Below are positions 7,902 through 14,607 of a stretch of 27,768 nt of DNA, in pieces (the first letter of the stretch is position 1; each line of letters begins with the position of its first letter). Location of the stretch: NCBI GenBank assembly GCA_051745085.1, contig JBNJDR010000021.1, positions 1 through 27,768 on the forward strand, given 5' to 3'. Origin of the DNA: Halonatronomonas sp051745085 (GTDB lineage Bacteria > Bacillota > Halanaerobiia > Halanaerobiales > Halarsenatibacteraceae). Position numbers and translations under genes: made by a program. Below the pieces are notes generated by a model that saw only the letters and a program-made list of their open reading frames with translations, was not told the origin of the DNA and ran no database searches.

Positions 7902-7936
7902 ATATTGTTCTTAATGGCTTGACACAACATATATTG
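7902..7936 (+). promoter_or_regulatory. Regulatory element, copy B, over the AraC-family gene promoter
   Basis: ATATTGTT, 12 bases, then ACACAACATATATTG. Its right half overlaps a perfect -35 TTGACA (7919-7924), suggesting autoregulation of the regulator gene. Confidence 0.6.
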
Positions 7937-7948
7937 CTATTATATATT
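7919..7948 (+). promoter_or_regulatory. Sigma-A-type promoter for the AraC-family gene
   Basis: TTGACA at 7919-7924, an 18-bp spacer, and TATATT at 7943-7948 (or TATATA at 16 bp). The start of transcription would be near 7955, about 50 bp before the ATG. Confidence 0.5.
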
Positions 7949-8007
7949 AATTACAATATAGCATTTCACAATAATCAAACTAAAAAGTCATATTTTAGGA
8001 GAATTCT

Positions 8008-8865
8008 ATGAAAAATTTCAAAGATAATAAAAATAATAAAAACTATTTGAAAGAAAATTTTCATATATCGCACCGCAAATCTCCCCAGGCATTAAGAGGT
8101 CATAGACATTACCATAATGCTTATGAGTTTTTATTATGTAATAAAGGTTCAGGTGACTTCTTTATAAAAAATACAAATCATCCTATTAAAGATAAAACCC
8201 TGTTTATCCTGGATAAAAGGGATATCCATTTACCTAGATTAAAGAAAGACTCTAAGATCTTTGATAGATTTGTAATTCAATTTGAGTCTGATTTTCTTAC
8301 TGATTTTTATAATTTTGATAATGTTGATTTTGATTTTAACTGTCTATTTACCGAAAAACTTAACTCTATAAATTTAAAAGAAGATGATCACCTACATTTA
8401 AAAAAATTATCAGAAAAAATTCTTTATGAATCAACCAAAAAAAAAGAAGGCTATGATTCTTTAATATATGCATACCTACTAGAGTTATTAATTTCTGTTT
8501 GTCGTTTAAGCAAAAATAATAAATTAATTGACTTAGATGATAAAAACAAAAACAGATTAAATAAAATTATAGATTTCATAAACGAAAATTTAACAGATAA
8601 AATTACTTTGGATAAAATAGCAGATGAATTTTATATCAGCAAATATTATTTATGTAGATATTTCAAAAATAAAACCGGGTTTACAGTTGTTGAATTTATT
8701 AATCATAGAAGAATTATTGAAGCCCAGGGATTATTAATTAAAACAGATAAAAATATAACTGACATATCCATGGATGTTGGTTTTAACTCGCTTAATCATT
8801 TTGAAAGGGTTTTTAAAGAAAATAATGGTATAACTCCTTCTCAATATAGAAATTTATACACATAA
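8008..8865 (+). CDS. AraC-family transcriptional regulator with cupin-like sensor domain
   Basis: A 285-aa regulator. The N-terminal half resembles an AraC-type cupin sensor, with a histidine-rich HRKSPQALRGHRHYHNAYEF start and a glycine turn (NKGSGDF). Residues about 185-285 carry the two AraC helix-turn-helix motifs: LDKIADEFYISKYYLCRYFK and the second one ending in the family signature ITDISMDVGFNSLNHFERVFK before GITPSQYR. AGGAGA precedes the ATG. It is divergent from the transporter/aldolase array, and its promoter overlaps one of three copies of a shared element. It is the obvious candidate activator of that array and probably controls itself. The gene is among the most AT-rich in the window. 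Confidence 0.93.
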   Translation: MKNFKDNKNNKNYLKENFHISHRKSPQALRGHRHYHNAYEFLLCNKGSGDFFIKNTNHPIKDKTLFILDKRDIHLPRLKKDSKIFDRFVIQFESDFLTDFYNFDNVDFDFNCLFTEKLNSINLKEDDHLHLKKLSEKILYESTKKKEGYDSLIYAYLLELLISVCRLSKNNKLIDLDDKNKNRLNKIIDFINENLTDKITLDKIADEFYISKYYLCRYFKNKTGFTVVEFINHRRIIEAQGLLIKTDKNITDISMDVGFNSLNHFERVFKENNGITPSQYRNLYT

Positions 8866-8903
8866 AAATGACCCTCATATCTAATAAATAAAGGGCCATT
8901 TTT
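8864..8903 (+). terminator. Rho-independent terminator after the AraC-family gene, probably bidirectional
   Basis: A 12-bp stem with one mismatch (AAAAATGACCCT / AGGGCCATTTTT) overlapping the stop codon. A T-run follows on both strands, so it can also stop the converging queT-DUF3006 transcript. Confidence 0.8.
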
Positions 8904-8962
8904 ATATGATTTGTTTAATTAACATGATTATTGGTGATTTAAATTCAAAAATATTAATTATC

Positions 8963-9184
8963 TTAATTATTCTGCTTCCGTTTCAACTTCTCGATTAAAC
9001 TTTCTACTCTTTCCCTGGCCGCCTCAGTTTCTTCCACCTGCCGGGTGAATTCCACGGCCAGGATGTCGCTCTCCTTAATGTTATCAGGCAGGTATCTCTC
9101 CGGCACCTCCAGAATGTGTTCTTCCTCCGGCCGGATCAGGAGAACCGCGATCCCGTTCTCGATTCTATCCACAGTAACCTGCAT
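8963..9184 (-). CDS. DUF3006 family protein
   Basis: A 73-aa protein of the DUF3006 family, recognised by its start (VDRIENGIAVLLI) and by WxVP-like LEVPERYLPDNIKESDILAV, with a charged helical C-terminus. DUF3006 proteins are commonly encoded beside ComEC-like metallo-beta-lactamases, as here: it lies 15 bp after that gene. The biochemical role is unknown. It is probably cytoplasmic, since no signal peptide is seen. Confidence 0.85.
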   Translation of the reverse strand: MQVTVDRIENGIAVLLIRPEEEHILEVPERYLPDNIKESDILAVEFTRQVEETEAARERVESLIEKLKRKQNN

Positions 9185-9199
9185 AACCAGGCACCTCCC

Positions 9200-10318
9200 T
9201 TAAATTGTGATTTCGTCTTGCCATTTCTCATACTTTTTCTCGTCGATCCCGTCGACTTCCATGATCTCCGCAGAAGAGGTGAATTCCCCCTGCTGCTCCC
9301 GGTATTTGATTATCTTCTCAGCGGTAGCCGGACCGACGCCCCAGAGGGACTCCAGCGCTTTCGCCGAAGCTGTGTTGATATTAAGTAAGCCTGCTTTTCC
9401 TGCGCTTTTTTCAGTCTCGGTATCTTCCTCTTCCTTTTCATCTACATCTAGATCGGTTCCTGTGATCGGGGGAGCATCTTTACTCGAGGTTATCGTATAG
9501 CTTTCTCCATCGGTGGAAACGACGACATCGCCGTGTCGGTCGGTCCTATAGACTTCAACGCCCTGAACCTGCAGCCGCTCAAGCAGTTCCGGACTGGGAT
9601 GGTTAAACTTGTTGTCCTCTCCTACCGGGATGACGGCGATCTTCGGCTTAAGCGCAGCTAAAAACTGCTGCTGGCTGGAAGTTTTACTGCCGTGATGGGA
9701 TACCTTCAAAACTTCAGCCCCAAGCTCCAGGCCTGACCGCAGGATCTCAGCTTCCCCTTCTCGCTCTATATCTCCGGTAAAGAGAAAGTCTACTTCTCCA
9801 TAGTTAAGCTGGAGCACCAGGGAGGAGTTATTCAAACTGTAGTCCTCCACATTATTTCCAGGATGGAGCACGGTGAAGGTCAAATCTCCAATCTCGATAG
9901 TTTCGCCTCTCCTGGGAGTATGAAAGGGGATATCCATGGTGTCGATCAGAGTCAGATAATCTTCAAAAGTTTTGGAAGTATGGATCCTGCCGGGATCATA
10001 GACGGCAGAAACATTAAAACTATGTAGAACCGAACTGAGACCGCCGATATGATCGGCATGGGGATGGGTGCTTACCACCGCATCCAGCGTTTCCACATCT
10101 CTTTCCTGCAAAAACGAGAGCAGTTTAGTTTCTACCCGGTTCCAGCGGTTTCCCCCATCGATCAGCACGCTGGTTCCTGCACTGCTCTGGAGAAAAATTG
10201 CATCCCCCTGGCCCACATCGATAAAGTGAACGTCCAGGTCAGCCTGGATCGGGACAACAAGTGTAAGCATCAGGAAAACGAGGATCAGCGGGATAAATAT
10301 TTTCCTTTTCTGTACCAT
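9200..10318 (-). CDS. Secreted ComEC-like metallo-beta-lactamase fused to a ComEA helix-hairpin-helix domain
   Basis: A 372-aa protein. A signal peptide or anchor spans residues 1-26. The ComEC-type metallo-beta-lactamase fold follows: HFIDVGQGDA (31-40), the metal site THPHADHIGG (84-93), TGD (181-183) and SHHGSKTSS (207-215). After an acidic linker (about 285-310) comes a ComEA-type (HhH)2 DNA-binding domain, NINTASAKALESLWGVGP onward to the C-terminus. This combines the soluble nuclease-like part of ComEC with the DNA-binding part of ComEA and has no channel domain. An extracytoplasmic nuclease is the likely role; natural transformation is not implied without a ComEC channel. The ATG follows GGAGAGGGGAG. 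Confidence 0.9.
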   Translation of the reverse strand: MVQKRKIFIPLILVFLMLTLVVPIQADLDVHFIDVGQGDAIFLQSSAGTSVLIDGGNRWNRVETKLLSFLQERDVETLDAVVSTHPHADHIGGLSSVLHSFNVSAVYDPGRIHTSKTFEDYLTLIDTMDIPFHTPRRGETIEIGDLTFTVLHPGNNVEDYSLNNSSLVLQLNYGEVDFLFTGDIEREGEAEILRSGLELGAEVLKVSHHGSKTSSQQQFLAALKPKIAVIPVGEDNKFNHPSPELLERLQVQGVEVYRTDRHGDVVVSTDGESYTITSSKDAPPITGTDLDVDEKEEEDTETEKSAGKAGLLNINTASAKALESLWGVGPATAEKIIKYREQQGEFTSSAEIMEVDGIDEKKYEKWQDEITI

Positions 10319-10350
10319 CTCTCCCCTCTCCTTTCCGGATTAAACCCGAT

Positions 10351-10818
10351 TTAATGCAAAAAGTTGATCTCCTGCCTCTTTGCCCTCAGAAACTTGATCA
10401 GGGGGTAACCCAACCCAAAGATGACGACCGCCTGGCTGGCCGTGATCTGGGCCGCCACCACCAGATAAGGTACGCCGAACAATAAGTGGAGGTAGGCGCT
10501 GATCAAAAGACCGTTTAAGATGATCGGACTGAGATAAGCCAGGATCGAATCTCTGAATAGATAGGTAAAGTAGGCCGCCAGCAGAGTGACGAAACTGCCG
10601 CCGATGATATCAACTATGCCCAATCCGCCGATGACGTTGGCTATAAGTACCCCGATGTAGAGGGCCGGTATGGCCTCTGGATAGATTATCGGTAATACGG
10701 TTAAGGCCTCCGCCGCTCGAAACTGCAGGGGACCAAAACTTACCGGGTTCAGGATATAGGTGATAACGATATATAAACCGGCGATCATAGCTCCGCGGGT
10801 TACTTGCTTCGTGGTCAT
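10351..10818 (-). CDS. queT: QueT-family ECF transporter S component (queuosine precursor uptake)
   Basis: A 155-aa membrane protein with about five hydrophobic segments. The conserved N-terminus (RGAMIAGLYIVITYILNP, then GPLQFRAAEALTVLPI) and the IANVIGGLGIVDIIGGSFVTLLAAYFTY region are typical of QueT. These are substrate-binding subunits that use a shared ECF energising module for uptake of queuosine precursors. The module genes are not in the window. It is first in a leftward group with the metallo-beta-lactamase (32 bp later) and DUF3006. ATG at 10818 follows GGGAGGAA. I saw no preQ1 riboswitch in the leader. Confidence 0.85.
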   Translation of the reverse strand: MTTKQVTRGAMIAGLYIVITYILNPVSFGPLQFRAAEALTVLPIIYPEAIPALYIGVLIANVIGGLGIVDIIGGSFVTLLAAYFTYLFRDSILAYLSPIILNGLLISAYLHLLFGVPYLVVAAQITASQAVVIFGLGYPLIKFLRAKRQEINFLH

Positions 10819-10840
10819 GAAAAATTCCTCCCAAATTTAT

Positions 10841-10884
10841 TAAAATGATTTTATAGTAGTTCTACATCATAGTATATCATTTTA
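10841..10884. promoter_or_regulatory. Inverted repeat upstream of queT
   Basis: TAAAATGAT (10841-10849) and ATCATTTTA (10876-10884) form a perfect 9-bp dyad with a 26-bp centre containing a possible -10 (TATACT, minus strand). It may be an operator or a leader hairpin. Its function is not known. Confidence 0.35.
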
Positions 10885-10916
10885 TTAAACTTACCGCTAA
10901 ATTTCAAGCTTTAAAG

Positions 10917-10951
10917 AAAAAAAAGACCCCAACCATTTCCGGTCAGGGTCT
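10917..10951 (-). terminator. Rho-independent terminator of the ABC exporter operon
   Basis: On the minus strand AGACCCTGACC and GGTTGGGGTCT form an 11-bp stem with two G-U pairs around a 6-base loop. Eight Ts follow directly. Confidence 0.9.
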
Positions 10952-10974
10952 GTAAATTAATCTCAAAATTAAGC

Positions 10975-11700
10975 TCAGATCAACTTTAACTTGCGGGCAA
11001 ACAACTTATACACCGCCAGGTTCACTATGATCCCGTAAACCCAACCCAGAAGATAATATAAGTTGTAATTCAAATACATGGCCTCGTTACCGCGGATCAT
11101 GGCACTGATCGCTTTGGCCGGAAAGAATCCAGGGGCGAAGGCAAAGAACAATTCCTTGAAGTCGGTTATAAAGAGAGCCACCACCGGGACGAAGACCAGA
11201 GCGCCGAAACCTTTCATGATGGCGAAGCCTTCTATCTTATTTTTGGCAAAAGAGTTGATGAAGAGTCCGGTGATCGGGGCTGACAGGGAAGCCAGCACAG
11301 ATACCGCTAACACTCTATTCAGCGGGAGATCGGCGATGTTGGAAAAGAGGATAACAAAAATACAGGCAGCCACCGAGAAGACATAAGTCATAACCAGGCG
11401 GAAGGAAAAGAACCGCCCTAAACCCAGGGGGGTGACCTTGACCGTCATTAACACGTTGTCATCCCGATCATCCAGGATGGAAAACCCGATCAGAGCGCCG
11501 AAGATCAAGGGCATGATCATGGCAAAAACTACTATGATGATATCGGCATAAAAGGCGATGACAAAACCGGTATTCCTTTCGATGTAGGGCAGCAGGAATC
11601 TGCCGATAAAGCCGAACAACAACGGATAAAAGAACATGAACCTGGTCAGAGGTTCCCGCAGCCATTTTTTAAGTTCGCTGAGAATAAAGGTAGTATACAT
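10975..11700 (-). CDS. ABC-2 type exporter permease (second of two)
   Basis: A 241-aa membrane protein with about six hydrophobic segments and an amphipathic start (SELKKWLREPLTRFMFFYPLLFG), in the style of ABC-2 exporter permeases. The start is ATG at 11700, one base after the stop of the preceding permease gene. An in-frame ATG at 11733 would overlap that gene and has no ribosome site. Together with the other permease and the ATPase it resembles three-gene drug exporters of the mycobacterial fluoroquinolone-efflux kind. The substrate here is unknown. The operon ends with a strong terminator just downstream. Confidence 0.82.
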   Translation of the reverse strand: MYTTFILSELKKWLREPLTRFMFFYPLLFGFIGRFLLPYIERNTGFVIAFYADIIIVVFAMIMPLIFGALIGFSILDDRDDNVLMTVKVTPLGLGRFFSFRLVMTYVFSVAACIFVILFSNIADLPLNRVLAVSVLASLSAPITGLFINSFAKNKIEGFAIMKGFGALVFVPVVALFITDFKELFFAFAPGFFPAKAISAMIRGNEAMYLNYNLYYLLGWVYGIIVNLAVYKLFARKLKLI

Positions 11701-11701
11701 A

Positions 11702-12427
11702 TTAGACACCACTCTCTCTGATGGTGAACTCATTGAATTTTTTTAAGACGAAATAAGCGGCGACTGCCGAGGCCAGGAGCAGATAACCAGCCGCGATCAT
11801 CGTTTCCGTAAAGCCAACTCCGCCTGTGGTAGCTTCGATCAGAACCGCGGCGGATTTGGTCGGCAGCAGGAAAAGTAAGTTGGTGAATACTGCCGAAGTG
11901 ATCACGTTAAGCTCTTCCAGCACCACCGGTAAAGCCAGCACGACCAGGTACTGCATCATCTTGATCAGCATTTCGGTGAAGTCGTTGGAGCGGTAAACTA
12001 TGAGGAAACCGATGAGGGAGTGAAAGATCCCGATCAAAAGTATGGCTCCGATTAAACCGAGCAGATCGACATTGATCTCCCTAAATATTAGGGCATAGGC
12101 GTAAACTATCAAGATGGTGATCAGATTGGAGATCAGGTTGCCTAAGGTCTTAGAACCGATGAACTCAGTCTTGTTAATCGGAGAAACGAATAAAGATTTG
12201 AGCACACCCTCCTGTTTTTCGAAGAAGATACTGACTCCGATCATAATTATAGCCATAGAAACGATATCAAAGAAAACGATCAGCGTAAAAAAGTAGGTTA
12301 CATCGGGAACCTCCATAAAATAGATCAAAGCTATCCAGAAGAAAGCTACCACCACGCTGGCCGAAAGGATATGATATTTCTGCATGCGCTGCAGTTCACC
12401 CTGAAATAAGACGGGAAAGTTTGTCAT
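11702..12427 (-). CDS. ABC-2 type exporter permease (first of two)
   Basis: A 241-aa membrane protein with about six hydrophobic segments. The EKQEGVLKSLFVSPINKTEFIGSKTL stretch (shortened here: EGVLKSLFVSP) between TM2 and TM3 is a common ABC-2 permease pattern, in which a cytoplasmic helix contacts the ATPase. It begins 2 bp after the ATPase gene and runs directly into the second permease, so it probably forms a heterodimeric channel with it. Confidence 0.82.
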   Translation of the reverse strand: MTNFPVLFQGELQRMQKYHILSASVVVAFFWIALIYFMEVPDVTYFFTLIVFFDIVSMAIIMIGVSIFFEKQEGVLKSLFVSPINKTEFIGSKTLGNLISNLITILIVYAYALIFREINVDLLGLIGAILLIGIFHSLIGFLIVYRSNDFTEMLIKMMQYLVVLALPVVLEELNVITSAVFTNLLFLLPTKSAAVLIEATTGGVGFTETMIAAGYLLLASAVAAYFVLKKFNEFTIRESGV

Positions 12428-12429
12428 GA

Positions 12430-13275
12430 TTACTTCACCCCTGTTATTTCGATGAAGATGTTGTCCAGGGTCATTTCCTGACTGTGCATGGTGATAATCT
12501 TATGATTTTTGATCAGCTGCAAAAATTCCTGGTTTTCACCCAGGTTGTCTAATTTAAAGGAAGCTTCCTCTGCAGCCCCGTTATCGCTGTATTCCACCAG
12601 CAGCTGGCGCTGGCCATATTCAAGTTTGAGGTTCTTCGGCGTATTTATCTCAGCGATCCGGCCGTCGGCCATGAAAGCCACCTGATCGCAGAGTTCTTCC
12701 ACGTCGTTCATCAAATGGGTGGTAAGGAGAACCGTACCGCCCTCTTCTTTAAATTCGGAGATCATATCTTTGATGATGCGCGAGTTTTTCGGGTCCAGGC
12801 CGTTGGTAGGTTCGTCCAAAAACAATATTCTGGGCTGGTTAAGTAAGGCCCGGATAAAGTTCAAGCGAACTTTCATCCCTTTCGAATATTCTCCGACCTT
12901 TTTGTCTTTATCCTTATATAAACCTAACCTTTCCATCATTCCATCTGTATCAGCGGTTTTATCGTACAATTTCTTAAAAAACTCAAGGTTTTCGCTGGCT
13001 GTCAGCTTGGAGAAATGAACCGGCATTTCGAAGCCAACCCCAATATCCTGATAGAACTCCTTACCGTAGTCTTTGATCGACCTGTTCTGATAGGTTATCT
13101 CTCCCCGAAAATCCTCGATCAATTTGGTTAGGATCTTCTGGGTGGTACTTTTACCCACCCCGCTGGGACCGAGCAGTCCGAAGATCTCCCCGTCTTTGAT
13201 CTCGAAGGACATGCCTTTGATGGTATCCTGCTCATTATGGGGATAGCAGTACTTTAAATCCTGGATGGCAAACAT
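12430..13275 (-). CDS. ABC exporter ATP-binding protein
   Basis: A 281-aa ABC ATPase. Walker A is GPSGVGKST (about residues 37-45), the signature is YSKGMKVRL, Walker B is ILFLDEPTNGLD, and the switch His is in LLTTHLM. A C-terminal extension of about 75 residues after the core may bind the permeases. It is the first gene of a three-gene leftward operon. ATG at 13275 follows GGAGGGG. It has its own near-consensus promoter with an overlapping dyad, suggesting control by a local repressor. Export of a drug or toxic compound is likely but not proven. Confidence 0.92.
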   Translation of the reverse strand: MFAIQDLKYCYPHNEQDTIKGMSFEIKDGEIFGLLGPSGVGKSTTQKILTKLIEDFRGEITYQNRSIKDYGKEFYQDIGVGFEMPVHFSKLTASENLEFFKKLYDKTADTDGMMERLGLYKDKDKKVGEYSKGMKVRLNFIRALLNQPRILFLDEPTNGLDPKNSRIIKDMISEFKEEGGTVLLTTHLMNDVEELCDQVAFMADGRIAEINTPKNLKLEYGQRQLLVEYSDNGAAEEASFKLDNLGENQEFLQLIKNHKIITMHSQEMTLDNIFIEITGVK

Positions 13276-13298
13276 GTAAATCCCCTCCTTTTATACCC

Positions 13299-13327
13299 AT
13301 AATACAACTTAATTGACGTTGTGTCAA
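13299..13327 (-). promoter_or_regulatory. Promoter of the ABC exporter operon with overlapping dyad
   Basis: On the minus strand -35 TTGACA (13327-13322), a 17-bp spacer and -10 TATTAT (13304-13299) form a near-perfect sigma-A promoter. The -35 lies in the dyad TTGAC-N5-GTCAA (13313-13327), a plausible repressor operator. Confidence 0.75.
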
Positions 13328-13343
13328 TAATAAATATAAATAA

Positions 13344-13365
13344 AGACAGGGAATCACCCCTGTCT
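13344..13365 (-). terminator. Terminator after the M20 amidohydrolase gene
   Basis: An 8-bp perfect stem AGACAGGG / CCCTGTCT with a 6-base loop, followed on the minus strand by a T-rich run (TTTATTTATATTTATT). Confidence 0.8.
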
Positions 13366-13377
13366 CGATAAAATTAA

Positions 13378-14547
13378 TTATTTATGCCCGGTTTTAGAGG
13401 CAAACTCCTGCTTGATTTCTGCTAAAAGATCGGCATTCTGAATAACATCGATCCCCGTCTGGGTCAAAGCCGTAACGGTTCGGGCCATCTCCTGGTATGC
13501 ATAGGCGGTTTTAGTCTTATCCCTGAACTCCACCGTATGGCCGGTTACTTCCTCGGTGGTGATGGGAAAATAGGCGTGGATGGTGGGGCAGACATGACTA
13601 ACATTGCCGGCGTCCAGAGAACCTGAGCTTTCACTCGCTTTGATCTTCTCCACTCCTAGTTCTTTTAAATTATGCGTCAATCGCTGGGAGAGCTTCTCGT
13701 TGGTGAGCATATTATAAAAAGAAGGCTCGTAATAATCATGCTCCATTTCGGTCCCCGCTGCCAGGCTTGCTCCCCGGGCACAGTTGAGCACCTTCTCCTC
13801 CAACTCTTCCAGGTAAGCTTTGCTCGTGGCTCTGATGTAAAAGCGGGCCTGGGCCAGCTCAGGTACTACGTTGGCCGCCTGGCCGCCTTCGCTGATGATA
13901 CCGTGCACCCGGGCATCGCTTCGTATATGTTCTCGTAAAGCGTTGATATTATTGAAAGTGTTGATGGCGGCATCGAGGGCATTGATCCCCTTCTCCGGGC
14001 TGGCCGCAGCGTGGGCCGTTTTACCGTGATAGGTAAATTGGATGGCTTTCATGGCCAGGGAGGGCCCACTTTTATAATAGCCATCGGAAGGGTGAGCCAT
14101 CATCGCCACGTCGATATCGGCAAAAGCCCCTTTCTCGGCGAACTCCACTTTGGCCCCGAAGGACTCTTCAGCTGGAGTCCCTAAAACGACAACCTTACCT
14201 CCAACTTGATCGATAAATTTACGCAGGGCTATGCCGGCCCCGGTACTAACCGCCCCCAGGATGTTATGCCCGCAGCCGTGCCCGATCTCCGGGAGGGCAT
14301 CGTACTCCGCCATATAACAGACGGTAGGGCCAAACTTCTCCTCGTTGGCATATTCAGCTCGAAAGGCTGTCTCCCGCCCTAAATATCCTGCTTGTCCGGT
14401 AAAACCGTATTTTTTCAATAAGTCGAGATGAGCTGAACAGGCTTTAAACTCCTGGTTGCCCAACTCGGGGTGCTCCAGGATGAATTCGCTCAATTGGATC
14501 AGATCTGCTTTTATCGCTTCCACTTCCTGCTTGACTTGCTCCAACAT
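13378..14547 (-). CDS. M20 family amidohydrolase/dipeptidase (ACY1L2/AbgB-like)
   Basis: A 389-aa zinc-dependent hydrolase. GCGHNILGAVSTGAG (near residue 90) carries a metal ligand, TPAEES (near 123) holds the catalytic Glu region, MMAHPSD follows, and the lid-domain segment EGGQAANVVPELAQARFYIRA is typical of the branch that includes PM20D2 and aminobenzoyl-glutamate hydrolase. These cleave N-acyl or dipeptide amide bonds. ATG at 14547 lies 5 bases after AAGGTGG; a GTG at 14556 falls within that ribosome site. It follows an MFS transporter gene after a hairpin, so the transporter may import its substrate. It is cytoplasmic and has no signal peptide. Confidence 0.88.
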   Translation of the reverse strand: MLEQVKQEVEAIKADLIQLSEFILEHPELGNQEFKACSAHLDLLKKYGFTGQAGYLGRETAFRAEYANEEKFGPTVCYMAEYDALPEIGHGCGHNILGAVSTGAGIALRKFIDQVGGKVVVLGTPAEESFGAKVEFAEKGAFADIDVAMMAHPSDGYYKSGPSLAMKAIQFTYHGKTAHAAASPEKGINALDAAINTFNNINALREHIRSDARVHGIISEGGQAANVVPELAQARFYIRATSKAYLEELEEKVLNCARGASLAAGTEMEHDYYEPSFYNMLTNEKLSQRLTHNLKELGVEKIKASESSGSLDAGNVSHVCPTIHAYFPITTEEVTGHTVEFRDKTKTAYAYQEMARTVTALTQTGIDVIQNADLLAEIKQEFASKTGHK

Positions 14548-14578
14548 AGGACCCACCTTTCTTTCTAGAAATCCTCCC

Positions 14579-14607
14579 CATCCTGATAGGACCGGTCAGG
14601 AAGGATG
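14579..14607 (-). other. Intercistronic hairpin between the MFS and M20 genes
   Basis: CATCCT (14579-14584) pairs with AGGATG (14602-14607), enclosing the palindrome GACCGGTC. It starts immediately after the MFS stop codon and has no U-run. An mRNA-stability or processing element is more likely than a terminator. Confidence 0.5.

Larger units (their letters stand above)
7537..8007. other. Divergent control region between the leftward array and the AraC-family gene
   Basis: This 471-bp gene-free stretch is very AT-rich. It holds two direct copies of a regulatory element 181 bp apart (the matching stretches are 7706-7756 and 7887-7937; 37 of 51 positions agree without gaps, or 35 of 39 when the 12-base spacer is left out). 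It also holds candidate promoters in both directions and long leaders. No credible coding sequence was found in it. Confidence 0.8.

Noticed and set aside
8904..8962. Possible attachment site or mobile-element end at the composition break
   Set aside because: No direct repeat, tRNA fragment or terminal inverted repeat could be found, and there is no integrase or transposase in the window.
9200..10318. Reading the ComEC/ComEA-like fusion as proof of natural competence
   Set aside because: It lacks the membrane channel of ComEC, and no other competence genes are present.
10819..10900. Possible preQ1 riboswitch before queT
   Set aside because: No GC-rich H-type pseudoknot pattern or A-rich tail of the preQ1 classes could be matched; only a plain 9-bp dyad is seen.
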